This document shows, piece after piece, positions 56,255 to 63,724 of a stretch of 64,000 nt of DNA. Both the position numbers and the translations under genes were made by a program. The number at the start of each line of letters is the position of its first letter. Position 1 is the first letter of the stretch. Under the pieces are notes generated by a model. It ran no database searches. It was not told the origin of the DNA and worked only from the letters and a program-made list of their open reading frames with translations. The DNA comes from Lentzea atacamensis. Lineage in GTDB: Bacteria > Actinomycetota > Actinomycetes > Mycobacteriales > Pseudonocardiaceae. Location of the stretch: NCBI RefSeq assembly GCF_003269295.1, contig NZ_QLTT01000005.1, positions 434,001 to 498,000 on the forward strand, written 5' to 3'.

Positions 56255-57205
56255 TCACCGGCAGTGCGACAGGAAGACGCTGCCCCGGTTCGCGAAGACG
56301 GCTTCGACCGGCTGCTCCGCGCCAAGGGTGAGCCGTAGCAGCACACGAGCCTTGCGCGGGCACAACCATCCGGCCATCACCGCGCCGCGCGCGATCAGGT
56401 CCGATTCGGAGCCGCTGAAGCCGTAGGTGGCGCGGAACGTGGTCCCTGCGCCGGTCCGCGTCGCCACCACGACCGGGAACCGGGCGCGCGAGATCGCTTC
56501 GGCCATGCCCTCCGAGACGTGTCCGACGCCCGTTGCCGCCACGACGACTCCGCCCACGTTGAGCCAGTCGAGCAACGAGCCGTCGTCGTCCAGCGTCGCT
56601 TCGACCAGCGGCACCGCGGGCACCTCCTGAGGGCGTGGCAGCGCGGGCAGGCGGTGCGCCGGGTGGAAGTAGTGCGGCCGGCCTTCCACGACCAGACCCA
56701 GCGGTCCTGGGAACGACTCGAAGGCACTCGGCAGGCTGCTGTGGGACTTGCGGACCCAGCGGGCGGCGTGGATCTCGTCGTTGAGGACGAGCAGGGCGCC
56801 GCGGCCACCGGAGCCGGGGGCGCTTGCCACTGCTACCGCGGCGGCGAGGTTCGCCGGGCCGTCCGCGCCGGGCAGGCCGGGGTGTCGCATGGCGCCGGTG
56901 ACGACGAGAGGTTCCTCGTGCGGCCACAGGCAGTCGAAGAAGTACGCGGTCTCCTCGATGGTGTCGGTGCCCTGGATGATCACCACGCCCTGCGCGCCCC
57001 TGGAGACCTGCTCGTTGGCCCAGTCGAAGGCCTCCAGCAGCGTGGTGAAGGTGAGCGAGGCGCCGGGAGTCGTCGCCAGGGTGGCGATCTCGCCCACTTC
57101 GAGGCCCTGGACCAGGTCTTTCGCGCCGAGTGTCGGTGACACCGCGCCGGAGCCCGTCATCGTGATCGTGCCGCCGAGCGATGCCACCGCCACCTGTGAG
57201 CTCAT
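56255..57205 (-). CDS. L-asparaginase (type I/II family)
   Basis: A 316-aa amidohydrolase. Catalytic Thr residues are in LGGTITMT (about Thr13) and QGTDTIEETAYFFD (about 83-97), with further motifs VVTGAMRHPGLPGADGPAN and VLNDEIHAARWVRKS. No signal peptide is present, so it is cytoplasmic. It converts asparagine to aspartate and ammonia. Confidence 0.93.
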   Translation of the reverse strand: MSSQVAVASLGGTITMTGSGAVSPTLGAKDLVQGLEVGEIATLATTPGASLTFTTLLEAFDWANEQVSRGAQGVVIIQGTDTIEETAYFFDCLWPHEEPLVVTGAMRHPGLPGADGPANLAAAVAVASAPGSGGRGALLVLNDEIHAARWVRKSHSSLPSAFESFPGPLGLVVEGRPHYFHPAHRLPALPRPQEVPAVPLVEATLDDDGSLLDWLNVGGVVVAATGVGHVSEGMAEAISRARFPVVVATRTGAGTTFRATYGFSGSESDLIARGAVMAGWLCPRKARVLLRLTLGAEQPVEAVFANRGSVFLSHCR

Positions 57206-57235
57206 ACGCTCACCTTAGGGTCCCGCAAGAAATGA

Positions 57236-57907
57236 TCACTGGCGCCAGTAGGTGATGTTGCGGAAACGGGCCTCCGCGCGGCCGCTGCCGTGGTGGTAGA
57301 CGCCGTTCTTGAAGTACCGGTTGGCGGGACCTTCGTCGGCGTGGGTCAGTTTCAGCGAGCCGTTGTAGTAGGTCCGCGTCGTGCCGCGGCCACCGGCGAC
57401 CGCGGTGTGCTCGATGCGGATGGTGAACCACTTGTTGTAGATGCCGGTCGCGATGACCTGGTTGCTGTCCTTGCGCAGCGTGCCGCCGTTGATGTTGGCG
57501 ACGTTGAGCATGATGTCGGTGGCGCGGGTGCCGGCCGGGCGGTTCTCGCGCAGGATCTGCACGACCGTCGGGCCGCTGACGCCGCTCGGGATGAAGATCT
57601 CGCCCTGCCAGGCGCGCTGGCCGCTCGTGTACTCCTGGTGGAACCGGAGCTCGGTGCGCGGATCCGTTGGGCTGCCTGGGGTGTGCGGCGCGTCGTAGTC
57701 GTAGACCCACATGGTGTGGACGCCGCCTTCGAACTTGTAGCGCGCGCTCGTCGGCAGGTTGTGCGGCTTCTGCACGTCGTAGCTGTACGGCGTCGACGTC
57801 CACTGGACCGACGGCGGCTGGGCGAAGGCTTGGCCCGCCGGCGCGACGAGCAGGGGTGCGGTCAGTGCGAGGGCGAGCATGGAGCGGCGCAGTGCAGGGG
57901 TTTCCAC
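57236..57907 (-). CDS. Secreted jelly-roll protein, polysaccharide-lyase-like
   Basis: A 223-aa exported protein with a signal peptide ending QAFA. The mature domain is a beta-sandwich with RTELRFHQEYTSGQRAWQGEIFIPSG, VVQILRENRPA and YFKNGVYHHGSG. These resemble the RTE.R, QI and YFK.G.Y motifs of alginate-lyase-type (PL7/PL18) enzymes. A catalytic His/Tyr pair is plausible but not certain. GGAGGG precedes GTG 57907. It could degrade an acidic polysaccharide; this is inferred from fold motifs. Confidence 0.75.
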   Translation of the reverse strand: METPALRRSMLALALTAPLLVAPAGQAFAQPPSVQWTSTPYSYDVQKPHNLPTSARYKFEGGVHTMWVYDYDAPHTPGSPTDPRTELRFHQEYTSGQRAWQGEIFIPSGVSGPTVVQILRENRPAGTRATDIMLNVANINGGTLRKDSNQVIATGIYNKWFTIRIEHTAVAGGRGTTRTYYNGSLKLTHADEGPANRYFKNGVYHHGSGRAEARFRNITYWRQ

Positions 57908-58036
57908 GTTGAATCCCTCCGGCCTCGGATTAGCGGTCTAGACCACTACTGTGGGGCGCGGAGACCGGAGGGATCAATGATTCGGCCAGTTTCCGGAACG
58001 GAATTCAGCAGGCTGAACCTTTCCCGTACATGAACG

Positions 58037-58600
58037 TCACAGCCCTGAACGGATCTCGTCGAAGGTCGGGAACTTCGTCGCGATGTCGCTGCCGGTGAAG
58101 TTGCCGACCCAGCCGTCGTCGTCGTGGAAGAACCGGATCGACACGTAGTCCGGCGTGGTGCCCATGTCGAACCAGTGCGTGGTGTTCGCCGGAACGCTCA
58201 GCAGGTCGCCCGCCTCGCAGAACACCGCGTACACCTTGTCACCGATGTGCAGGTAGAAAACGCCTGCGCCACGGGCGAAGTAGCGGTCCTCGTCGTCATC
58301 GTGCGTGTGCTCGGCGAGGAACTTGTTGCGGAACTCGACGGCCTTCGCGCGGTACTCGTCCGTGTCCGCAGGGGTCATCTCCATCGCGTCGACGTAGGTG
58401 TACCCCTCCGTCTCGCTGACGCGGGCGACTTCGGACTCGTAGATCTGCAAGGCGTTTTCGGCCGTCACACCGTCCACAACGGACCAGCGGTGGAAGCGCA
58501 CGCCGTGCTCCTTGAGCGCGGTGGCGATCTCCTCCGGGTCGGTCGTGCGGACGAGGGTCTCCTCGGGGCCGGAGTCCGGCCACACCGTCAGCAGCGTCAT
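58037..58600 (-). CDS. mtnD: Acireductone dioxygenase
   Basis: A 187-aa cupin metalloenzyme of methionine salvage. The metal ligands are in EHTHDDDEDRYF (two His and a Glu) and a His in NTTHWFDMG. It oxidises acireductone to 2-oxo-4-methylthiobutanoate. ATG 58600 overlaps mtnB by 4 bp. It is the last gene of the five-gene operon. Confidence 0.95.
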   Translation of the reverse strand: MTLLTVWPDSGPEETLVRTTDPEEIATALKEHGVRFHRWSVVDGVTAENALQIYESEVARVSETEGYTYVDAMEMTPADTDEYRAKAVEFRNKFLAEHTHDDDEDRYFARGAGVFYLHIGDKVYAVFCEAGDLLSVPANTTHWFDMGTTPDYVSIRFFHDDDGWVGNFTGSDIATKFPTFDEIRSGL

Positions 58601-59193
58601 GCGTGCCTCCCCGTAAAGATGTCTCGCGTCTCCACCTTGAAGCGCAGCAGCCACTCCAGGCATTCCAGGCGGTGCCGGGCCTGGATCAGGTCGTCACCCC
58701 AGACGTACACCCCGTGCCGCGCGACGAGCAAGGCCGGCGTCCGCGGGTCGAAGCCCTTCTCGAAGGCGTCACCCAGCTCGACCATGTCCTGCGAGTTCCG
58801 GACGACCGGGACGACGACCTCTTCGTGGTCGTGGCGGCCGAAACCCTTGAGCATTTCGAGGTCCTTGAGGACGACGCCGTCCGGCCAGTGCTCGGCCGCG
58901 ACGACCGGTGCCAGCGCGTGGACGTGCACGACGGCGCACGCTCCGGCGACCCTGGCGATCCTGGCGTGCAGGCCGGCCTCGGCGGACGGGGCCTTGTCGC
59001 TGCCGACCGCTTCACCGTTCTCGTCGATCACCACGCTGTCGTTCTCGGTGATCTCACCCTTGTCGACGCCGCTGACCGTGACCGCGAGCCGCAACGGATC
59101 CCGTTGCAGCACCACGGAGAGGTTGCCCGACGTGCCACGCATCCAGCCCATCGCGGCATAGCGCGCGCACTCCCTGGCGAGCTCCGCTGTCAC
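58597..59193 (-). CDS. mtnB: Methylthioribulose-1-phosphate dehydratase
   Basis: A 198-aa class II aldolase-fold enzyme. Motifs are MRGTSGNLSV, VVHVHALAPV with the zinc histidines, MLKGFGRHDHEEV and LLVARHGVYVWG. It dehydrates MTRu-1-P to the diketone used by MtnC. GTG 59193 overlaps the mtnC stop (GTGA). Confidence 0.95.
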   Translation of the reverse strand: MTAELARECARYAAMGWMRGTSGNLSVVLQRDPLRLAVTVSGVDKGEITENDSVVIDENGEAVGSDKAPSAEAGLHARIARVAGACAVVHVHALAPVVAAEHWPDGVVLKDLEMLKGFGRHDHEEVVVPVVRNSQDMVELGDAFEKGFDPRTPALLVARHGVYVWGDDLIQARHRLECLEWLLRFKVETRDIFTGRHA

Positions 59194-59846
59194 GAGAGCT
59201 CCCACACGGTCGGGTGCGGCGTGAAGTCGGCGTTGCCGTACGGCTCACCGGCGCGCGCGACGCCGACCGTCTTCCAGCCCGCCTCCTGCGCGGCGTGCAG
59301 CTCGGCAGGCACGTCGCTGTAGAACGTGATGTCGTCGGACTGCAGGACTTCCGCGATCTTGTGGTACGACGCGGCCTCGCGCTTCGGGCCCGCGTTGACC
59401 GTGTCGAAGTGGTGCTCCAGCAACGGCGTCAGGTCGCCGTCGGTGGTGTGCTTGAAGAACGCGATCTGACCGGCGACCGAGCCGGAGCTGAAGATCGCGA
59501 GCTTCACGCCGTCGTCGTGCCACTTGCGCAGCGCCGGGACCACGTCCGGGAAGAACTCCGCGACGAGGTCGCCCTGCGCGTAGCCCTGCTGCCAGATGAG
59601 GCCCTGCAACGTCTTGAGGGGCGTGACCTTCTGGTCCGCGTCCATCCAGTCATGCAGCGCCTTGACGACGTCGTCGTGGCCGCTCAGTTCCTTGATCTGC
59701 TTGACGGCGTCGGCGACAACCGGGTCGTCACCGTGCTCGGAGATCCACGGCCCGAGCCTCGGCCGGGCGTAGTCGTACAGGACGACCAGCACCTGGTCCG
59801 TCGCGCTCAGCGTGCCCTCGATGTCGAGCACGACCCACTTGCTCAC
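59190..59846 (-). CDS. mtnC: Enolase-phosphatase E1
   Basis: A 218-aa HAD phosphatase with motif I VLDIEGTLSATDQV, the helical cap PRLGPWISEHGDD and motif II FSSGS. It has a double role, enolisation and dephosphorylation of the salvage intermediate to acireductone. GTG 59846 overlaps mtnA. It is in the order mtnA-mtnC-mtnB-mtnD. Confidence 0.95.
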   Translation of the reverse strand: MSKWVVLDIEGTLSATDQVLVVLYDYARPRLGPWISEHGDDPVVADAVKQIKELSGHDDVVKALHDWMDADQKVTPLKTLQGLIWQQGYAQGDLVAEFFPDVVPALRKWHDDGVKLAIFSSGSVAGQIAFFKHTTDGDLTPLLEHHFDTVNAGPKREAASYHKIAEVLQSDDITFYSDVPAELHAAQEAGWKTVGVARAGEPYGNADFTPHPTVWELS

Positions 59847-60844
59847 CGCTGTTCTCCCTCGTAGTACTTGTCCAGCTCCCCGGCGTCGAACACCCCTCGG
59901 TCCGTCACCACGTCCGTGACGAACCTCGGCGGCGTGACGTCGAACGCCGGGTACAGCCCTTTCACCCGCGGCGTGGCGCTCGGCCTGCCGAGCACCTGCA
60001 GCACCTCCGCGCCGTCACGGTGTTCGATCGGCACGTCCGCCGCGGTCGGCGCCTGCCGGTCCGGTGCCTGCACCAGGGCGTGAAACGGTACGCCGAACGC
60101 GTGCGCCGCCACGGCCAGCCCCAGTGTGCCGACCTTGTTGACGACGTGCCCGTCCATCGTGACGCGATCGGCGGCCGTCACCAACGCGTCCACTTCGCCC
60201 GACTGCAGCACGGCCGCGCCCATGCCGTCCGTGATGAGCGTCGTGTCCACGCCCATCTCGATCAACGTCTCGGCGGTGAGCCGTGCTCCCTGCAGGTAGG
60301 GCCTGGTCTCGGTGCAGAAGAACCTGAGCTGCTTGCCCTGCTGCCGGGCGGCCCTGACCGTCTCGGTGAGGTAGAGGTCGGCCCAGCAGTGCGTGAGGAC
60401 GGTGGCCTGCTGGGGCAGCAGGTTCGCCGTGTGCTCGCCGAGGGCCTGGCTCTTCGCCCGGTAGGCCGCATCGCCGTTGTGCGCGCCCTGCAGTGCTTGC
60501 CTGATGTCCTGGGCCTGGTCGACGGCTTCCAGGACGATCTTCGTGGCCTTGCGCAGTGCGTTGTTCGTGTGTCTGGTGTCCTCGAGCAGCCGCGCGGTTT
60601 TCGCGAGCTCTTCGCGGGCTACGGCGAACGGTTTGCCCTCAAGGGTTCTGGCCTTGAGGACCATGCCGTAGAGGACCGCGAAGTACGGGCCGGAGGACTG
60701 GGTGACCATGTCCACGATGGCCTGCGCGACGTCCTCGGCCGTCCGGCAGAGCACCCAGTTGCGTTCGAACGGGAACTCGCGGCGGTCGAGGATCAGCACG
60801 CCGTCGTCGGTGAGCCTGACCGAGTCGGCGAGCACCGGCTGCAT
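59843..60844 (-). CDS. mtnA: S-methyl-5-thioribose-1-phosphate isomerase
   Basis: A 333-aa eIF2B-alpha-like isomerase. The active-site Cys is in FCTETRPYLQGARLTA, the catalytic Asp in TDGMGAAV, and the GTLGLAVAAHAFGVPF block is typical. It opens the ring of MTR-1-P to MTRu-1-P. ATG 60844 shares the A with the stop of the upstream oxidase (TGATG), so the pair is coupled. Confidence 0.94.
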   Translation of the reverse strand: MQPVLADSVRLTDDGVLILDRREFPFERNWVLCRTAEDVAQAIVDMVTQSSGPYFAVLYGMVLKARTLEGKPFAVAREELAKTARLLEDTRHTNNALRKATKIVLEAVDQAQDIRQALQGAHNGDAAYRAKSQALGEHTANLLPQQATVLTHCWADLYLTETVRAARQQGKQLRFFCTETRPYLQGARLTAETLIEMGVDTTLITDGMGAAVLQSGEVDALVTAADRVTMDGHVVNKVGTLGLAVAAHAFGVPFHALVQAPDRQAPTAADVPIEHRDGAEVLQVLGRPSATPRVKGLYPAFDVTPPRFVTDVVTDRGVFDAGELDKYYEGEQR

Positions 60845-61944
60845 CAGCTGTACCCGGTGTGGGCGGGGCGGGCACCGGTGAGGAAGTGCTCGCCGACCTC
60901 GCGGGCCTTGTAGACCACCGGGTCGTGCAGCGTGAGCGTGCGGGCGTTGCGCCAGAAGCGGTCGACGCCGTACTTGGCGGCCGTTCCGCGCGCACCGATC
61001 TGCTCGAAGATCCGGCTGGTGACGTCGTTGACGAGCTTGGTGCTGACGACCTTGGCCCCGGAGATCGTGACGGCGACCTCTCCCCGCTTCGCCGGGGTGA
61101 GGTTCCGGCCGAGCTCGCTCGCTTCCCACAGCTGCTTCGAGGCCTCGTCCGCGAGCAGGCCCGCCGCCCTCGTCTGGGAGACCATCTCGCCGTACGCGGC
61201 GACGATGTACGGGTCCTCGGTGGCCTGTTCGACCCCGCTCACGAACCACGGGCGGGTCTTGGTGCGGGTGTAGTCGGCGGCTTCGAGCAGGGCGCCCTCC
61301 GCGATGGCGACGTAGAGCTGGGCGAGGACGAGCTGGAAGCCGATCGCGGCGAGGCTGATCCGCGGGTCCTCGTTCGCCGGCTGCACGCCGAGGATCTCGG
61401 TCACCTCGACGTTGGAGAAGCTGACGCCACCGGACGCGGTGAGCCGCTGCCCGATGTTGTCCCAGTCGTCCAGGTAGGTGATTCCGTCTGCCTTGCCGTC
61501 GAGCAGGAACGTGAGCTTCTCGCCGTTGTCCGTGCGGGTCGCGCTGACCACGATCCGGTCGGCCAGTGCCGCGCCGGTCGCGAAGGTCTTGCGGCCGTTG
61601 AGGAGGAAGCCGGTGTCGGTGGGCGTCAGCTCGAGGGCCGCGTCGAGGGGGTTGCTGACGCCGGCCCAGAACTGGTCGGGGGCCTTGCTGAACGGGACGT
61701 CGAACAGCCCGCTGCGCCAGATCTGCAGGTAGTGGTACCCGAGGAGGTGTCCGGCGTTCGCGTCGGCGGCCCCGACGATCCGGTTGATCTTCTGCTGCTG
61801 CGCCCAGTCCTGGACGTTCAGCAGGCCGCTCTGGCGGAGCAGTTCCACCTCTTTGGCGGGTGGCTGGTTGGCCCGGTCCCTGTCCGCCGCGTCGGACCTG
61901 AGCGTCGCCGCCACGTCGTGCGCGACGTCCAGCCAGTTCGTCAT
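60844..61944 (-). CDS. Flavin-dependent oxidoreductase, acyl-CoA-dehydrogenase fold (SfnB/DszC-like)
   Basis: A 366-aa protein of the acyl-CoA dehydrogenase fold: helical N-terminus, AGHLLGYHYLQIW, beta domain NGRKTFATGAALADRIVVSA and C-terminal helices with ATEDPYIVAAYGEMV. It resembles DszC/SfnB monooxygenases, which act with FMNH2 on organosulfur compounds. GAGGAG precedes ATG 61944. It is the first gene of the mtn operon, so it probably feeds sulfur from a thioether or sulfone into the salvage route (inference). No flavin reductase gene is nearby. Confidence 0.87.
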   Translation of the reverse strand: MTNWLDVAHDVAATLRSDAADRDRANQPPAKEVELLRQSGLLNVQDWAQQQKINRIVGAADANAGHLLGYHYLQIWRSGLFDVPFSKAPDQFWAGVSNPLDAALELTPTDTGFLLNGRKTFATGAALADRIVVSATRTDNGEKLTFLLDGKADGITYLDDWDNIGQRLTASGGVSFSNVEVTEILGVQPANEDPRISLAAIGFQLVLAQLYVAIAEGALLEAADYTRTKTRPWFVSGVEQATEDPYIVAAYGEMVSQTRAAGLLADEASKQLWEASELGRNLTPAKRGEVAVTISGAKVVSTKLVNDVTSRIFEQIGARGTAAKYGVDRFWRNARTLTLHDPVVYKAREVGEHFLTGARPAHTGYS

Positions 61945-62083
61945 CCCTGCTCCTCTCGGTGGTACCCGGTTCAACTTACTTCGTCACACCACCGGGCTAA
62001 CCACCATGTGAGAGAGACCGTCCGCTGGCAGACTGCCCGCGCGCCCCGCTCGGCGGGGGCACCAACTCTAGGGAGCAATTGGT

Positions 62084-62287
62084 ATGGCGCAGGGCACCGT
62101 GAAGTGGTTCAACGGCGAGAAGGGCTTCGGATTCATCGCGCAGGACGGCGGTGGTCCGGATGTCTTCGTGCACTACTCGCAGATCGAGGGCAACGGCTTC
62201 AAGTCGCTGGAGGAGAAGCAGCGCGTGGAGTTCGAGATCGGTCAGGGTCAGAAGGGACCGCAGGCGCAGGCCGTCCGCGCCATCTGA
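62084..62287 (+). CDS. Cold-shock protein CspA-type
   Basis: A 67-aa OB-fold RNA chaperone. RNP motifs KGFGFIA and VFVHYS are intact, and [16 protein letters not shown] is the family N-terminus. It has a GGGAG ribosome site and an about 140-nt upstream region without another gene, where a leader could contribute to regulation. Confidence 0.96.
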   Translation: MAQGTVKWFNGEKGFGFIAQDGGGPDVFVHYSQIEGNGFKSLEEKQRVEFEIGQGQKGPQAQAVRAI

Positions 62288-62288
62288 T

Positions 62289-62771
62289 TCACCTCTTCGC
62301 GGCCCGCTCGGTGTGTTTCCGGGCGGGCTTCTTTTGTGTCCGGACGGACCTCGTGGCGATCGCGGTGCCGGCCAGGGTGACGACGAGGACCAGCGCGCCG
62401 CCGTCGGTGATCAGCGACGGCAGCCTGCCCGGGATCCCGTACGCCTCCCGCACTGCCGTCCACATCTCCGGCGGGACCATGAGCACGCCTGCGGCTTGGG
62501 TGGCGTTGACCGTGATGACGACCCAGAAGAGCCACGTTCTCGGTTTGCCCTGAAGGGCGAGGACGCCCAGTGCGTTGCCCGCGACGTAGAGGCAGCCGAC
62601 CGCGCGGAACACCGTCAGGAAGCCCGGCACGGGCTCCGCTCCCGCCAGTTCGAACATCCGTTGCAGCGTTTGGTCGTTGATGATCACGAACGCGTGCACT
62701 GCGGTGCCGATCGTGAAGACCACCGATGCGATGCCGGTGATCCGCAGCAGCCCCTCCCCCGGTTCGTTCAC
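62289..62771 (-). CDS. Four-helix membrane protein of unknown function
   Basis: A 160-aa integral membrane protein with four hydrophobic helices (about 9-29, 54-71, 79-98 and 122-140) and a basic C-terminus (RTQKKPARKHTERAAKR). The pattern resembles small DoxX-like or DUF4267-like proteins, but no family can be named. It is convergent with the cold-shock gene, leaving 1 bp between stops. It starts at GTG 62771. Confidence 0.75.
   Translation of the reverse strand: MNEPGEGLLRITGIASVVFTIGTAVHAFVIINDQTLQRMFELAGAEPVPGFLTVFRAVGCLYVAGNALGVLALQGKPRTWLFWVVITVNATQAAGVLMVPPEMWTAVREAYGIPGRLPSLITDGGALVLVVTLAGTAIATRSVRTQKKPARKHTERAAKR
62302..62335 (+). terminator. Terminator of the cold-shock gene
   Basis: GCCCGCTCGG and CCGGGCGGGC form a 10-bp stem with one wobble pair and a 7-nt loop, followed by TTCTTTT. 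It lies inside the 3' end of the convergent membrane-protein gene. Confidence 0.8.
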
Positions 62772-62900
62772 CGGTCGATCGTCCCGGCTGCGGGATGGCG
62801 GCGGATCCTGGATGCCCCTGAAACAGGCCCTGAGCTGGGCTTCCAGAAATGTCAGACCTGTCTGTCATCGTGTTGTCACACAGAGTTCCATCGGAGACCG

Positions 62901-63260
62901 ATGATGATCGAGAGGCTGGTACTGCCGTGCACCCTGTCGCTTCGTTCCGCGGTGAACGCCGACGTCGCCCTGCTCGCCCGCTGGACCCGGCGCGAACCGC
63001 GGGAGGTCGATCTCGAGGTGAACCGACGGATCGGGGTGCGGACCCGCCGCAGGGCCACCGAGGAGCAGCTCCTGGCGGCGCTGCGGTACCTGCGGGAACG
63101 GCTGAGCGAGGCCGTGGCCGGCGGGCGGCGCGGTGAGCGCCCGGCAGGCCGCGTCCCGGACGGCCAAGCAGTCGCTGCGAAGCTCGCTCGACAAGGCGGC
63201 CTTCGTGCTCGCCAGGGAGACCAGCCGCCATCCCGGCTCGGTCAACCGGGAACTGAATGA
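62901..63260 (+). CDS. Small helical protein, tandem paralogue 1 (119 aa)
   Basis: A 119-aa frame starting ATG 62901 behind GGAG. Residues about 22-78 (LLARWTRREPREVDLEVNRRIG and ATEEQLLAALRYLRERLSEA) align with paralogue 2 at 63133-63420. The last 40 residues overlap the start of that gene in a different frame and are Gly/Arg/Gln-rich, unlike the rest. The gene probably once ended near 63136 (GTGA) and a frameshift extends it. The function is unknown. Confidence 0.6.
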   Translation: MMIERLVLPCTLSLRSAVNADVALLARWTRREPREVDLEVNRRIGVRTRRRATEEQLLAALRYLRERLSEAVAGGRRGERPAGRVPDGQAVAAKLARQGGLRARQGDQPPSRLGQPGTE

Positions 63261-63420
63261 CCTGATGGGCGTTGACCGCCGCGCCGAGGCGTCCACGGAC
63301 CAGCTGCGCGAGGCCCTCGAGTACGTCGGCGACCGCCTGCGCGCCCTGGGTAAACGCCGAGGCGACCCACCGGGCCAGGAAGCGGCCGACTTCGCATCAG
63401 GTGGCGATCCACCGTTCTGA
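63133..63420 (+). CDS. Small helical protein, tandem paralogue 2 (95 aa)
   Basis: A 95-aa protein with an all-helical core: LDKAAFVLARETSRHPGSVNRELNDLMGV and ASTDQLREALEYVGDRLRALG. It is similar to paralogue 1. GTG 63133 is the likely start. The frame overlaps paralogue 1 by 128 bp as annotated. The function is unknown. Confidence 0.7.
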   Translation: MSARQAASRTAKQSLRSSLDKAAFVLARETSRHPGSVNRELNDLMGVDRRAEASTDQLREALEYVGDRLRALGKRRGDPPGQEAADFASGGDPPF

Positions 63421-63523
63421 CCACGGCCCGCGAGGGACCGCCGTCCTTCCGAACGAGAAAGGCGCCGCGGTCCGTCGACCACGACGCCTGTACTTCTCGC
63501 CGCGGGTGGGCGACGAAGTTCGC

Positions 63524-63608
63524 GGCAACCGAGGGAGTCGAACCCTGCGCGGCTTGTGAAGGCGGCGCTCAGTACCGGCCCTAACCCTTCGGCTGGGCGA
63601 CGGCTGCC
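63524..63608 (-). tRNA. tRNA-like sequence, possibly degenerate (85 nt)
   Basis: Read on the minus strand, GGCAGCCG and CGGTTGCC pair over 8 bp with one wobble as an acceptor stem. GCCC-AGCCGAAGGGTTA-GGGC has the look of a D-arm (A14-G15, GG, A21), and AGGG-TTCGACT-CCCT is a good T-arm. Total length is 85 nt, as in long-variable-arm tRNAs. The anticodon arm is poor (CGGT/GCCG with loop ACTGAGC, no U33), and no CCA is encoded. It could be a decayed or atypical tRNA. Confidence 0.35.
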
Positions 63609-63653
63609 TTGGAGTTGTACTACCTGTGAAGAGGCGCTGGCGGTGCGTGGAAT

Positions 63654-63711
63654 ACCCACAGTGTTAAACGTCCAAACGCTTGAGGACGTTTCATGTCTCA
63701 CTCATGTGGGT
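63654..63711. promoter_or_regulatory. Nested inverted repeats upstream of the lectin gene
   Basis: The outer arms ACCCACA (63654-63660) and TGTGGGT (63705-63711) enclose inner arms AAACGTCC (63666-63673) and GGACGTTT (63684-63691). The structure ends 13 bp before the lectin ATG. It can form a long hairpin or cruciform and may be an operator or a translation-control leader. Confidence 0.5.
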
Positions 63712-63724
63712 GACTCTGGTCACC

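Noticed and set aside
61945..62083. SAM riboswitch before the mtn operon
   Set aside because: The leader of the mtn operon is too short and lacks the conserved SAM-I/SAM-II core; nothing can be supported.
62849..63136. 95-aa plus-strand frame ending at the GTGA
   Set aside because: It ends where paralogue 1 should end, but the sequence is Arg/Gly/Pro-rich and lacks the paralogue helix pattern.
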